A stretch of 64,000 nt of DNA from Diphasiastrum complanatum (GCA_029204225.1 CM055099.1:48846141-48910140), one strand, 5' to 3'; shown: positions 52,481 through 64,000, counted from the first letter of the stretch. A program made the numbers and translations. The notes: generated by a model from the sequence alone, not told the origin.

Positions 52481-53374
52481 TCCAGAAGAATGGTTTGTCG
52501 CGAATAGTAAGACAAACTATTTGTCGTGGATGATTCGCGAAGAGCTAGACGGTGCTCGACTGATAATTAGTCATGAATGATTCGCGAAAGACAAGACTAA
52601 ATGTTAGTCATCTATTACCAGAAAGAACAACTAGAAAGATCAGACAGAATGAATGACAAGCATAGCAATATTATCATAGATCTGACCGCAGAACAAAGAA
52701 CTGTATCAGATTACGTATATCATGTATACATGTCAATATTGCGGTAGAGCACAAGACAATAGCGAACAAAACCGCATGCCCCACAAAGCTTATACAATCT
52801 GTAAAGGAATAAAACCTTATTGATGATAATCAAGAATCAATGCGCAAGGGATCTACTTCGTCTCATTCATCAACTCATCAACTCATTCACTCATTAACCT
52901 TAATACACAAATGGTATCCAGTACATATACATTATATTACAGGTGTGCAGATGTGGGAAGTACAGAGTGGATGTGTTGTCTGTAAGAGATCGTGGGTGGC
53001 TGCAATCATTGTCCAATCTGTTAGCGCAACTGCATGGGGTGAGCGTGAAAAGGGTGCGACGTCAGTCAGTGCTGAAGTGATCATTTGTGATGACAATGCA
53101 AAAAGTGTGTCACTCTTACGAGTAGCCTTAGGATTAGATAAACAGGGTGCCTTTGCTTTTAGAGCACCTTTAGCATTTTGTAAGATAGTGTCCGCTTTTT
53201 GCCTATCACCATAACGTGTGTAAAAACACAGTGTCGCGATTCTTTCATCTTTTCTTCGTTTGTGCGAATTTGCGTGTAAATATGTAGACTGCGCAACAAC
53301 GTTAGTAAATATGTAGCATGAATGGAGGCAGATTAAAATGGGATTCAAGGAGAGTAGAGGAAATAAATCTAACA
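52481..53374 (-). repeat. copia 3' LTR, left end not located
   Basis: The boundary at 53374 is supported: the minus strand reads a polypurine tract AAGGGGGGG then TGTTAGATTT. The left end is uncertain within 52.48-52.86 kb. TTCGCGAA at 52534 and 52581 may be inside it or in flanking repeat. Confidence 0.5.
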
Positions 53375-53381
53375 CCCCCCC

Positions 53382-54669
53382 TTAATCTGGATCCGTGAAT
53401 ATCTTGATCTTCAAACTAAGCAATGCACAAAATTTGTTGTGTGCATTAACACTGAGTGCTTTCATGAAGATGTCTGCAACCGTGTCCTGCAATCTACAGT
53501 ATGTTAAGCTCACCTCTCTGTCGAGAACCTTGCCCCTGATGTAGTGATATTTGATCTCAATGTGCTTACTCCTAGAATGAAATCTAGGGTTGGCCGATAA
53601 GGACAAAACAAAATTGTAGCACTGTACTGATACAAATTGATGTCTGACAGCAAATTTCTCAATCAAAACACTTCCTTAATAAATTGAGAAGCAGCAATGT
53701 ATTTTGCTTTAGTAGAAGAAAGTGCGATAGAGGTTTGCTTATGACTGTTCCACGAAATAGGACCGTCGTTGAAGAAGAATGTAAATCCAGATGTGGACTT
53801 ACGATTGTCTGCATCTCCTCCCTAGCTTGCATCAGAATAACCAATGAGCTGATGAAGATTATCATTGCTGACATCTCCATAGCAGATGCACTGGTCCATG
53901 GTAGCTCGAATATACCTCATGACTTGAATAAGATCCTTCCAGTGGGTAATGCCAGGACTAGCCATGTATTGGCTGAGTGAGCTAACAACAAAAGAGATAT
54001 CTGGTCTTGTACAGACCATTGCGTACATGAGAGATCCTAGTATCGATCGATACAGATACTCTCTCATTTGCTGCTCTTCCTGCTTGGTCTGGGGACATTG
54101 GTCCTTAACCATATTGGTATCATTGCTGAAGAGCAACGTATCATCCATGTACAAGGTGGTGATAATGAAGGATTGCTGCACTGTCAAGTTGTACAGTGCT
54201 TTGTGGAGCTTACAGACATGATTCTTCATGCCTTCCAGAACTTATCCCTTGGGCTGGATGATGTAGATATCTTCTTGTATAACTCCATTCAGATAGGTTG
54301 TTTGTACATCAAGTTGATGTACTTCGAGGTCGATAGCTGCAGCATAAGACAAGAGCATTCGTATCGACAAATGTTTGACGACTGGACTAAAAGTCTCACT
54401 ATATTTGTGATATTGCAGCCAATAGGAGCTTCAACTAATGACCATGTCTGATTTTGGATCAGAGAGAAATACTCTATGTCCATGGCTTCTCTCTAGAGAT
54501 TAGAGTCTAGTTGGCTAAGTGCCTCTTCGACTGTCATCGGTTCCTGCATTAAGAGACAGGCAGACTCAGGAGTATACCTTGTGGGCTGTGTGCGCACTCG
54601 GCTTGATCTTCTAGGAGGATTCGATTGATGAACCGCTCCTGAGACTTGTTGCTGGGTAGCAGCAACATC
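53382..54669 (-). pseudogene. copia pol (element B): linker, RT, RNase H, degraded
   Basis: Starts in frame with element A at about 54669 with a linker (RRSSRVRTQPTRYTP, EEALSQLDSNL), then after one TAG AMDIEYFSLIQNQTWSLVEAP, broken sequence, and 54229-53822 with LHKALYNLT, TTLYMDDTLLFS (the catalytic Y-M-D-D box kept) and SYLGSLMYA-type thumb. RNase H end at 53666-53382 (HSRSKHIEIKYHYIR ... VADIFMKALS). Several frameshifts. Cannot act. Confidence 0.8.
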
Positions 54670-55461
54670 TAATTTCTTGATCCAAAGAACCTCTTTGCTG
54701 GTTGTAGTGAGTGCTTTGTACTCGGCCTCACATGAAGAGAGAGATATAGTATCTTGCTTTTTGGAAATCCAAGATATTAGATTGCCTCCAAGAAAGATAG
54801 TGTATGCACTAATAGACTTTCGATCCATCTTGTCACTTGCAAAATCCGAATCCGAGTAGCTAACAATGGATAGATCTTCACTTTTATAAATTAGACCATA
54901 ATCACAAGATGAAAATACATATCTTAGAATCCTCTTGGCCATATTCCAATGATGGATCTTAGGATCTTGCATAAATTGACTCAATTTGTGCACACAAAAA
55001 CTTAAATTGGGCCTAGTAATTGTCAGCCAAATCAAGGAGCCTACAAGACTCCTAAAAAGTGTGATGTCCTCAAAGGATCTTTTATCACCTTTATTAGGAT
55101 CTTTTACAATTTGCTCCATTGGAGTATCTATGCTCTTAGAATTTTCCATATGGAATTTTTCTAACATAGAGTGAGCATATCTAGATTGGCATATAAAAAC
55201 ATGATCTTCATAAAAATCAATCTCTAGGCCTAGGATGTAATGTATTTCTCCTAGATCTTGCATTTTTGTTTCCAAGGGAATATGGGCAAAGCATATGCAT
55301 CCAAAAACTCTAAGGTGATCAACCTTAGGCTTCTTCAAATCTAAGATTTCATATGGTGACTTTCCTCCAAGAGCTATATGTGGGAGCCTATTGCAAAGAT
55401 AATTTGTACAATTAATGGCTTCTCCCCAAAAATCTTTGGGCAAAGATGCCTCAATTCTCAT
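54493..55461 (-). pseudogene. fused ORF of two copia elements
   Basis: One open frame of 322 codons. Residues 1-66: integrase end (PKDFWGEAINCTNYLCNRLP, VFGCICFAHIPLETK). At about 55263 it jumps in frame to the RT thumb (MQDLGEIHYILGLEI), so the RT catalytic region is deleted. RNase H follows (SLSSCEAEYKALTTTSKEVLWIKK). At about 54669 it changes to the integrase-RT linker of a different copia element. Both joins keep the frame. Confidence 0.85.
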
Positions 55462-56225
55462 AGATTTTGCACATTCACATAGAGATTATTCTTTCTCTCG
55501 GCCACTCCATTTTGAGATGGAGAATAGGCACAAGAGAACTCTATTTTGATGCCTTCAAGCTCACAAAAATCATGAAATTTATTGGAGATATATTCACCAC
55601 CTCCATCACATCTAAGAGCTTTAATCTTGAATGAGAATTGCTTCTCTACATAAGCTTTTAAAATAAGGAAATGATCAAACACTATAGATTTAGAAGCAAG
55701 AAGATATATCCAAGTGAATCTTGTGAAATCATCAATGAAAGTAACAAAGCAAGTGGCTTATCCCTTGCTTATATATAGTTGATGAGAAATGCACATCTGA
55801 GTGGATTAACTCCAAAGGATGCTTGCCTTTGATAGAAGATCTTGTAAATGGCTTTTTGTGAGATTTAGCAATAGCACAAGCCTCACAAGGCTTGATCTTC
55901 TTGGAGAATGACTTTGGCAAGCCAATAGCTTTGGCCTCTTTGATCATAGAGAGCATGGATTTGTAGTTGGGATGTCCCAACCTCCTATGCCATAATTCCT
56001 CCATAGAGAGCTTTTTCACAAGAGCAACATTACAAGCATTCACATATTCATTTGGATCTAGTTTATAGATGCATCCAAATCTAGATCCTAATGCTAGTAT
56101 CTCATCATTCTTCTTGATAGTGCAAGTATCAACATTGAATTTTACATCAAGGACATTATCAAGCAATTGGCCAACACTAATGAGATTCTTAGTAAGCTTA
56201 GGCACATAAAGAACTTTAGAAAGAG
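55458..56225 (-). pseudogene. copia GAG-pre-integrase and integrase (element A)
   Basis: 56205-55732 has LISVGQLLDN, WHRRLGHPNYKSM, CEACAIAKSHKKPF and LELIHSDVHF. After a break, 55682-55458 has KALRCDGGGEYISNKFHDFC and YSPSQNGVAERKNN, i.e. the second Asp and the catalytic Glu of the integrase. Gag and protease upstream are missing. Confidence 0.88.
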
Positions 56226-56925
56226 AAAGAACTTTATAGGATGCAAGCCCCTATGAAAGATCTTGCAACTATTTGTGAATTGATTCTCACTAGCTACTCA
56301 AATTTCTCTAAAACAAGATCTATTTCACATCAAATGATGGACAATAGACAAAGTTAGGATCATTTACTCTTAGCACGTGTGAAATACACTAAGTAACCAA
56401 ATTTGACTCAAACTCAATGATATTGCATGAAACAAATTGGCTATGATCTCAAAACAATGTCTAGATCACTTATAGATGAGATTGGTAACCATACAACTAT
56501 GTGAACAAAGATCAAACAAGCAATCTCTTCACCAAATCAAATGTGTCCACCCAGGTCTAGGTTCCCTACCTAACCCTCTTCAAAAGCTTATAACTTTTGA
56601 TTGGCTCAACCAAATGGAATGAAACTGATCGCATCAGAAACAAGACAAAAAATAGCTTCAAAACAAGCTATCAAACAAGATAAAAGGATCAAGCATGAGA
56701 GAGAATTCTCAATCTAAAATTGGATGTTCCTCACACGTGTCTGAGCACTTGATTCCATACAATACCAGGTCATATCCAATCAATGCCCTATTGATCTCTT
56801 TTGATCCAAGATTAAACAAGATAGCTAGGAAAATGGATCTTGACAATTTCTAGCTCAAGATTGATGAAAAGTTCTCACTTAAATGGATCAAAATGCATGG
56901 TAACCTTAGGTAGGATCTGATACCA
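56226..56925 (-). other. copia element A untranslated region and PBS
   Basis: Non-coding; parallels 15620-16256. TCTGATACCA at 56916-56925 is the reverse complement of the initiator-Met PBS. Gag should lie between this and the integrase, so a deletion near 56230-56270 has removed gag and protease. Confidence 0.65.
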
Positions 56926-57625
56926 TGTTAAATTCACACATGTGTACTGACCACAACATGTTTTTGTGATCTCCTAAGGTGTGTAGATGCACCAAGATCA
57001 AGACTAGATTGAGATTCAAGATCTATCTTTGATTCTATGGCAAAAACACACTACTACATGCATTCAATCACTTCCAACTCTCACTAAGTAAAAACAAGCT
57101 GCTCTCCTTGGGTAGAGAGAGAAAATCATCATGAGCTCTCGGGTAGAGAGAGAAATCTAGAAAATCACTTACACTCAAAATCCACCCAATCCTAAATCAA
57201 TCAGATCCAAATGAGAAATACAATGACACTAGTAAATCCACGAGCTACCACAATGCTTAACTATGATTGGACCAACTTTTTCCACCTCTTAATCCTATTG
57301 GACCATTGATCCATTCACCTCTAGATTCTATTGGACCATTTTCAAGTAAATCTCAAATTCTATTGGACCCCTCAAGGTTCCACCTCTAAATCCTATTGGA
57401 CCTCTTAAATCTCATCAAACAAAAGTATTACACTTGTCTACACTCTAATTGGCATGAGTTTGGCCTCTTACTCTATTTTGGCTAAATAATGGCATTACAA
57501 GTGGAAATGGATAATTTGCCATCTATGCCAAATTTGGTCCTATCAACATCCTACACCTAGATGCTTGACATAAAAAACACAAGACCCCTATATCTAACAT
57601 AGATAATCTTTTTCAATTCTTCACA
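56926..57625 (-). repeat. copia element A 5' LTR
   Basis: Starts TGTTAAATTCACACATG directly after the PBS and ends near CAATTCTTCACA, 700 bases. Includes repeated TCCTATTGGACC words (57290-57410). A diverged relative is at 16257-16818. Confidence 0.7.
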
Positions 57626-57639
57626 CATTGGAGATATAT

Positions 57640-58327
57640 TTTCCTCCATTATCACTTCTAAAGAACTTGATCTTGTGATTATGATTCTTCTCAACAAAAG
57701 CCTTGAACTTTACAAAACTCTCAAAAACATGTGCTTTAGAGGAAAGTAGATATACCCATTCATATCTTGAGTAGTGATCTATAAAGGTGACAAACATTGT
57801 AGCTCCACCATTGCTCTTTGTGCTAGCAAGTGGATCAACTCGAGAGGATGACTTGTCTTTGTGATTGAGCTTGAAAAAGGTAACTTGTGTGCCTTAGCCA
57901 AGGCACAAGCTTCACATACCCTTTCCTCCTTTGCCAAAGATCCTGGAAGGCCGAGAGCAAGCTCCTCCTTGCACATAGCTTCCATGGACTTGGTGTTGAT
58001 GTGACCAAGCCTCTTGTGCCACAAGTCAAATGTGGTCATCTTGGTCTCCTCGGCTACCATCACAACTTGGTTAGGATTTACAAAAGCATCAAGCTTAAAT
58101 AACCTCCCAAACCTTGTTCCCCTTGCTATGATCATCCCACTTTTCTTGATGTTGCATACATTAGTAGAGAACTCCACAATGAGACCATGATCTAAAAGTT
58201 GGCCAACACTAAGCAAATTCTTAGTGATGCTAGGAATGAAGAGAACACCATCTATCTTAGTCTTCTTGGAGGATTCTAAACATAAGGGGAATGGATCCCA
58301 CACCTTCAACTTTACATTCATGATCAT
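57640..58327 (-). pseudogene. copia element C pre-integrase and integrase start
   Basis: FIPSITKNLLSVGQLLD, LWHKRLGHINTKSMEAMC, CEACALAKAHKLPF, then HPLELIHLLAQRA: the integrase core has an internal deletion, since DVHF is missing. A short integrase piece (SSLEVYPFIS-like, minus strand about 57640-57790) is readable. Overlaps the gag-protease frame by a shift near 58260. Confidence 0.8.
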
Positions 58328-59200
58328 TTGCTATAAAAATGGACTTTATAGGTCCTACATAAGGTGTGAGTTGAGAAAAATACTCCCTTTTACCTGACAT
58401 GTGGGAGCTAGCCCCACTATCTATCCACCAAGGATCTTCATCTTTGACATTTGATGATGAAAAGGTTGACATCATGAGTGTGTCCTCATGATAGCTCTCT
58501 TCCTCCTCTTGTCCAATGTTGGCTTGGCTTTGATCTTGCTTCCTCTTGAAGCATTCCGAGGCATAATGCCCCATCTTGCTACAATAGTAGCAATTTATCT
58601 TAGATTTGTCCTTCTTGGGCTTGACTTGTGATGATGAGGATGTGGATCCTCCTTGATCTCCATCCTTTGCTTGATCCCTTTTGAATGCTTCTCCCTTGGT
58701 CTTTGCTTTGCCTTTGCTCTTGAATAATAAGGCTTTGTCATCGCCATCATTGATGGAGAGCCTCTCCATCCTTGATTTGATATGAGCCTTCCTACTCTCC
58801 TCGGCCATCAACACACTTTGAAGGTCTTCAATTGTAGGCAAGTTTCCCATGATGGCATAGCTTTGGACAAGGTTAGTAGAATCACTACATAAGCCATTCA
58901 AAACTATTTACACAAGCTCACTCTCTCTAATAGTCTCACCAACATAAGAAAGCTCTTTGCTCAAATCTTTTACTCTCAAAACAAATTGATGTCCACTCTC
59001 ACTCCTCCCTTGGAAGCATTGAAGAGCTTGCTTCTTGAGGGAAAGTAACCTTGAGGTATACTTGGACTCATAGATCTTTCAAAGAGTCTCCCAAGCCTCT
59101 TGGGCTGAGGTACATGCTCCTACTTCTTTGAGCAAATCATTTGCAACATTCATCTTAATACAATGAAGTGCAAGCTTGCACCTTATCTTGTATTTAGTTG
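58257..59200 (-). pseudogene. copia element C gag and protease
   Basis: 58901-58257 holds the end of gag, a good CCHC zinc knuckle (CYYCSKMGHYASEC), an acidic stretch and the protease active site WWIDSGASSHMSG. Further gag sequence continues upstream to about 59200 behind a stop (QLVYTNSFEWLM-type break near 58905). D-S-G is intact. Confidence 0.85.
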
Positions 59201-59744
59201 CTTCTTGTGGATGGATTGGCCTCTTGCAAATAAAGCCTCTTAAATTCAGGTTGAATCACATTGACATATTCAATCATAAAACCTATCCAAAACTGAGTAG
59301 AACAGAAACACAATTTTCACTAGTTTTGCATTTCTAGATGAAAACTCATCAAAACACTTGATCTGAACCTAAAAGGTGTATTTCAGGACTTTAAGAAGCC
59401 TAAGAAAGACCTAATTAAGCTCTCAAATGGCTGATCCAAAAAGAGTGGTGGCATTCAAATCCTTATGAAAATTTCTACCAGGAGACATGTATTCCAAGAT
59501 TCAACTCATAAGGACTTTCTAATTTGGTTTGATTAATGGAAATGGGTCAATCTCGGTTCCTGCAGCTATAACTCAGCAAAACAAGTTTCCTTTGATCTAT
59601 TATCACTGAAATGAAACCAAATTTTAAGGTACAATCACTAGATTAGCAACTAGTAGCAAGGACAAAGCCAATACTACTCAAATCTAGGATCTAAGCTTGA
59701 GAAAATCAAATCTAAAGCTCATTTTTGATTAGGCTCTGATACCA
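59201..59744 (-). other. copia element C leader and PBS
   Basis: Non-coding or degraded gag start. GGCTCTGATACCA at 59732-59744 is the reverse complement of the initiator-Met primer site. Confidence 0.6.
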
Positions 59745-60330
59745 TGACAAAATTTTACAGCAAAATGAATCCCAATCAATCCTAAAAGTGATGGAGGATG
59801 CACAAATAAAAGATCTAGATTCAAACTATGAGCTAGAATCAAGACTAGTTACCAAAACTAGCAAATTTGGCATTTAAGTCCACATTAGCCACATAGATTT
59901 GATCAAATGAACCAAAGTAGAGTACAGGAAGCTTCTCCAACCTGTAAATAGGTTCAGTACCTTCAAAACCAAGCAATCAATGCATAAGAACACTCACATC
60001 CAATATCTAGAACTCGCCACCAAAAGACAATGATGATAGAAGTGGAAAAACTCGATTTTTCTTGATAATTTGATGGAGATTCCATCATGTATTTATACAT
60101 TTCAAGCTCGGATCTGAGCATATTAGGGCACCTCTGAACTTATCATACCCTAACCCTAAGATCTACCCTAATAGGTCATTGGATCCACCCTAACTTGGGG
60201 TCAAGATCTCGAGATCCAAAAACAATGTAAAACATGCTATTTTTAGATCCTAGAATTTCTCTAGCCTATCCAAACACATTTTTTCCTCATTTCAAAGATG
60301 CTATCACAATGTAATATGAGGAATAACTTC
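59745..60330 (-). repeat. copia element C 5' LTR, outer end truncated
   Basis: Starts TGACAAAATTTTACAG next to the PBS. 60000-60325 matches 60-415 of the window. The match stops at GAGGAATAAC, where the copy at 415 goes on, so this LTR is cut there. Confidence 0.7.
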
Positions 60331-60504
60331 TGTAAACTTGTCAAAAACTAGAAACTTCCGATTTTTTTATTTTTCTGCACCCTTGTTTGATATATTTTTT
60401 GCCCTACCTTCTGTTCTCTGTAGCTAGAGTTGTAGAGCATTGAAAGGGATTTTTGGAGATATAATTTTTTTCTCATTTGTAAGTATTGATGAAGCTACAA
60501 ATTT
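60331..60504. other. spacer, nothing recognised
   Basis: AT-rich joint between the truncated LTR and the plus-strand element. Confidence 0.35.
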
Positions 60505-60702
60505 TTGAAAATCTCAAAAAAAAGAATTTCTTTAACCTTGTTATTAGCTTCAACGACATCATTGATAGTAGCCACACCTATCTACAAGGATCAAAATCAA
60601 CAAGCATTATCATTGGGATGCTTTTTGGATGGTGTCGACTACCCATTTGTCATTGAACAAGGTTATCATGAATGGCCACCGGACCCATATGGCTATTATT
60701 GA
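60505..60702 (+). pseudogene. C-terminal end of an LTR-element ORF
   Basis: Ends CFLDGVDYPFVIEQGYHEW then PPDPYGYY and a stop, matching the end of 36761-37012. The start of the frame is arbitrary. It is placed 5' of a polypurine-like tract and a putative LTR, so it is the 3'-most ORF of an element. Confidence 0.55.
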
Positions 60703-60747
60703 AAATTTGCATTCAAGCTTCAAGGTTGGTGTCATGGGACCGCCACC

Positions 60748-61390
60748 AGTTTTGGTGGGGGATACTGTTGGAGCGTTTGCTGATATCGAGGCAACTCTAA
60801 CCCTAGTTAATAAGTTAGAGGGATTTGGTACCCTACGTGTGTAAGTCCAACCTGATCATCACATAGTTGCTTAATTAGTTACAAGTGAATAAAAGGACTT
60901 TAGGCCTTTTTGTGGGACTTTTAATGTCACAGGCCTAAATGTCAAGTTAGTGAATAAAATAAGGGTTCCCACCAAAAATGGTTTAAAATTCAAATTTAAA
61001 TTGGTTCCCTCCAATTTTTGAATTGAGTTCCCTCCATTTTTTGGAACTTAGGTTAGAATTGGCTACTATAAACTCGAGTTTGTAAAACATGTTTTCATCT
61101 TCATTTCAATACAAGCAGATTGGCTCTCTTATGGAATGGATTTGTGAATGTCCTTGCTCTTTATCTCTTTTCCTCCATCTCTCATATTTTCTTTGTATTT
61201 GCTAATTGTTGGATCTGAAGCTTATTCGAATTGCCATTTCTTATGCTTTTTGTGAGAGAGAAAGGGAGAGAGAAGAGTAAGCTATCATCATTGTGGAATT
61301 AGGGTTAATGATTGTAGTGTTAATGGATGTAGGGTTAATGTGTAGTGTTAATGGATCTTAGTGCTAATTGTGGATCATCCATGCATGCTG
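60748..61390 (+). repeat. putative 3' LTR with polypurine tract
   Basis: GGTGGGGGATAC (about 60754-60765) looks like a polypurine tract and is followed by TGTTGGAGCG (60766), a possible LTR start. TATAAA at 61067-61072. The 3' end is not fixed; near 61270-61370 there are short repeats of GGGTTAATG/TAGTGTTAATGGAT. No partner LTR was seen. Confidence 0.5.
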
Positions 61391-61398
61391 GATTTGAT

Positions 61399-61800
61399 TT
61401 ATGCTATCGCTCTCATGGGATCGAACCTCCGCGTGACGACTAACCTTATCTCCTTGATGCTTGTGTGCTTGGATCTTGGGTTGAGGATAGGATAGGAAAT
61501 AAAGCCACTACAAAAATCTTGTTTGCCTCCAAAGTAGCGTGTAATAGAAAACTTCCTTTCCAACCCACAATCTAAAGGGTTTATCACCAACTAGGAAGCA
61601 TGTTGTTCATGCATGACTGAACCACCCAAACACATACTCAACCATTTACACCTTATCTCGTTAGATACATCGACAAGTCTCAATGTGTTAAGTTTCTCTA
61701 GTCCCATGCTAAACCCTTTTTCTTCCAATGTTTTGTTGGTCACATATTTAAACCATGTCTCTCTGTGTTTAGGGTCAGCAATCCCTAGCAGCTTCGACAT
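61399..61800 (-). pseudogene. unassigned ORF with one in-frame stop
   Basis: Two minus-strand frames (61800-61591 and 61590-61399) are the same reading frame interrupted by a single TAG, about 134 codons together. It has KHRETWFKYVTNKTLEEKGF and LERKFSITRYFGGKQDF. I recognise no family. Could be a retroelement Gag part or chance. Confidence 0.3.
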
Positions 61801-62385
61801 TCGATTGCCCCATTTCTTTTAAATTTCTAGTTTTTTTTTTTTGATTTTTAGTTCGAGATCATCTTTTTGCTCCACATCACCAACTGCTATTGCTTTATTC
61901 TGAAGTAATTCTTCAAGCTCCTAGTAAGATTTGGAGACCGATTTGTGACAAGAGATCTAATGAAGGGAAGAAAACTCTAAAATATTGAACATAAAAAAAG
62001 AAACTTTAGATCTAAAATATTAATCCATGTCTGGAACATATATGAGTGAGAAACCATGGTTGAAAAAATAAAACAAACTTGAGAAGGGGTCTTATGAGTT
62101 AGAAAATAAAAAATTTTAAGTAAAAGGTTTGAAAAAGGGTTGAATGCTGAATAATAAGTTGAAGGGAAATTTTTTTTCAAACGGAAGAAACTGTTAAAAA
62201 GTTTTTCTGACCTGTGCTTAGCATAGGTTAGAAAATTTTTGAAATTTTTTTGCTATGTTGAGAATAGCAAAAAACTTTTGGAGTTGTCTTCTATTGCTGC
62301 TCTTGATCTTTATCTTAAATCTTGCTCCTGAAAATGAGAATATGGTAAGGATATCTCCTTAGAAATCTGGAGTTGTAGATCACAG
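61801..62385. other. non-coding, nothing recognised
   Basis: AT-rich with poly-T runs near 61831 and 62170. Confidence 0.35.
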
Positions 62386-62778
62386 TACAACTTCTTCGGT
62401 GATGGTGATCACCTTGGGTCAAAGCCTAGCAACGGTTGATAAGAAGGTGGAGGCAGTTTGCATGCTTCTAGTGGGCATGTGAGGAAGATCCACCATGTAG
62501 TTGATAGCTATGGCCTCTCTATCCATCACATTTGGATTTGTTTTTTCCCAATCGCATGCCTCATGTTCTTCAATCACCATCTCATGGAAGGTGAAAGGAA
62601 AGCCAAGGGATTTTACAAATTCTGACAATCGTCGCCATGTCTGATGAGTAGAAGAATACAAGACGTTGTCAGGGTGTGCGATCCGACACACCACTTTTGG
62701 CTTGAAAAACCAGAAAATGCTCATCATAGTGCCCAGCGGACTACTAATATTTTGCATTCGATTTGCCTTTACATTCAT
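62386..62778 (-). pseudogene. GRAS-domain transcription factor fragment
   Basis: The minus strand encodes TWRRLSEFVKSLGFPFTFHE, then NVMDREAIAINYMVDLPHMP and FLSTVARL, a TGA, and in the same frame PKVITITEEVV. This follows the GRAS second leucine-rich and PFYRE-side blocks (T-G-[RK]-R-L-x-[ED]-F-A-x-x-L-x-[IV]-P-F-x-[FY]; R-x-E-[AV]-[LV]-[AV]-[VI]-N; L-x-P-[KR]-[VL]-[VI]-T). GRAS proteins are plant transcription regulators of roughly 400-700 residues; only about 120 remain here, with an in-frame stop, no VHIID block upstream that I can find, and none of the C-terminal SAW region. A partial pseudogene, or an exon-like gene fragment moved by a transposon. Confidence 0.6.
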
Positions 62779-64000
62779 AAAAAAGTCTCATCAAAAAATC
62801 ATTTTGTGAATGTGTTTGTGGAGTGAAATATAGGGTTTTAGAGAACTATCATGCCACAGCTTCTTCTTTCCGTTTTGAATTCAATATCTGCTGCGTGCAA
62901 ACTCAAATGATCTTTTTCCAAACAAGGAGCTAGTTCTAAAATGTGTTCTGTTTCAGAACGGCCAACTACGGCTCATATCTATGGCTCCCATCATGTAAAG
63001 TGCAGATTTTAGATATTTATGTAAATACGTTTATGTATTCTGGATCTATGCAGTTTTAGATGAAAGCATTCTTGATTGGCCAAAACACTCAATTTCACAA
63101 CGATAGCCACTTCTTGTCCAGTCTGGGTTATAGTCAGAGCCAGCTAAAATGTGGCATTAAGTTTCTATGTAACGTTTTTTACCTTATATCAGGCATGTAC
63201 AATCTAAGATGGAGCTCAACCAACTCCATTGGATGCAGATAAAGAGGTATATATGTTACTCGAAGAGGTATTATACATCAAATGATGTTTTATGTTTAAG
63301 CAGCCATTCAATTTCCCAAACTCTTGCTAGTGTCATCCTTGAAACTGTATTGAAGTATTCTATTATTGGGGACTTAAAGGTTCTATGTGAGATAAAAGGC
63401 ATTTCATGACAAATTATTGAATGTGTAATCAAGCAGGTAACTTCATTGCAAAATTACAGACTATTTGTTGTTTCATGAGCCCATACTAGGAAGTTATGCA
63501 AATGACTTGCAGGTCTTTTGCTCGGAGCACTTGACTGCCAAATACTATTAGCATTGTCATATCAGAAGGAAGCAAAATCCTTGAGATGATTTTCTAGAGA
63601 TAAAGACTGAAACAAATTCACTAGTTTCGTATGATTGAAAAAAGTTATTAGCCTGTGCAATGTGATATCAGAATGATATGAAGTGCTTGTGATAAACTTT
63701 GTGATATTAGAAGAATACAAAATGTTTGACATGTTCCTAGGATGTTAAATTCTCAAAGAGCTTGATATCTTATCATGAGCAATAAATCTACTTGTATTGT
63801 TGTGTTACAAGTTTTGTATGATCGGTAGAAGCCTGTTTGTTTCACTAAATTGTTAATCTACTATCACTTGCTTGTCTCAGTGTGACTGAAAATTTTTCAA
63901 ATCTCAAAACTTCAATGCCTAAAATTTTTTATTTTGTTGCCTTTATTGGTGTAATTTAATATGCTTGCATAAAAGAAAACTGGCTGATTAACACCTTCAA
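62779..64000. other. non-coding, nothing recognised
   Basis: AT-rich sequence with short frames only. No LTR ends, repeats or domains noticed up to the window end. Confidence 0.35.

Larger units (their letters stand above)
57626..60330 (-). mobile_element. copia element C: 5' LTR, gag, protease, pre-integrase
   Basis: Minus-strand order: LTR (about 60330-59745), PBS (TGGTATCAGAGCC, about 59732-59744), leader, gag (59200-58500), protease (near 58430), GAG-pre-integrase (58260-57830), and an integrase fragment to about 57640, cut where element A's LTR begins. The rest of pol is missing. The same family as the element at 1-2245. Confidence 0.82.

Noticed and set aside
61412-61445. GGTTCGATCCC on the minus strand, like a tRNA T-arm
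   Set aside because: The bases on both sides do not pair as a T stem and no acceptor, anticodon or D arm fits around it.

Overview
This is nuclear DNA of a land plant. The evidence is many nested LTR retrotransposons (Ty1/copia with initiator-Met-tRNA primer sites, Ty3/gypsy with an Asp-tRNA-type primer site), an intron-containing plant-type GT61 glycosyltransferase gene, a GRAS-family gene relic, AT-rich spacers and very long (AG/CT)n tracts. Gene density is very low. A fern, lycophyte or other large-genome plant would fit, but I cannot fix the lineage from the sequence alone. No bacterial-style operons, tRNA, rRNA or CRISPR loci were seen.

Layout. 1-2245 is the 3' part of a minus-strand copia element with a foreign stretch in its ORF. 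2246-11142 is the first copy of a direct duplication. It holds a CT-rich LTR, a gypsy pol relic, the GT61 gene (6059-8500, one intron), an LTR-like 1-kb repeat and a cut-off gypsy reverse transcriptase. 11144-12860 is one arm of an inverted repeat whose partner is 26628-28299; each carries a CT-rich gypsy LTR and its primer-binding site. Between the arms lie mostly non-coding DNA, a possible methyltransferase-like ORF, copia LTR relics, clusters of CGCGA-type repeats, and at 23.1-25.1 kb a decayed reverse transcriptase of a non-LTR (Penelope-like?) type, ending in a perfect 13-bp hairpin followed by an (AG)n tract. 27564-37147 is a plus-strand gypsy element (LTR, PBS, repeated leader, gag with two zinc knuckles) interrupted by a full-length copia element (29965-35385) with matching CGTCA target-site duplications. 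37148-45364 is the second copy of the duplication, including the second GT61 gene (40280-42721). It runs into a longer minus-strand gypsy element (about 45187-49330). 49.3-53.4 kb is non-coding repeat DNA with a 57-bp tandem array. 53.4-60.3 kb is a stack of three minus-strand copia elements, two of them fused in one reading frame. 60.5-61.4 kb is the end of a plus-strand LTR element. A GRAS-domain pseudogene lies near 62.4-62.8 kb.

The only genes that look functional are the two GT61 copies. They differ by one amino acid that I could find, but copy 2 lacks a 711-bp segment just upstream of the coding region, so only copy 1 keeps the CT-rich leader. The retrotransposons show missing catalytic residues, stops and frameshifts, so the window is mostly a record of nested insertion, recombination and recent duplication. 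All alignments here were done by eye; identities are approximate.
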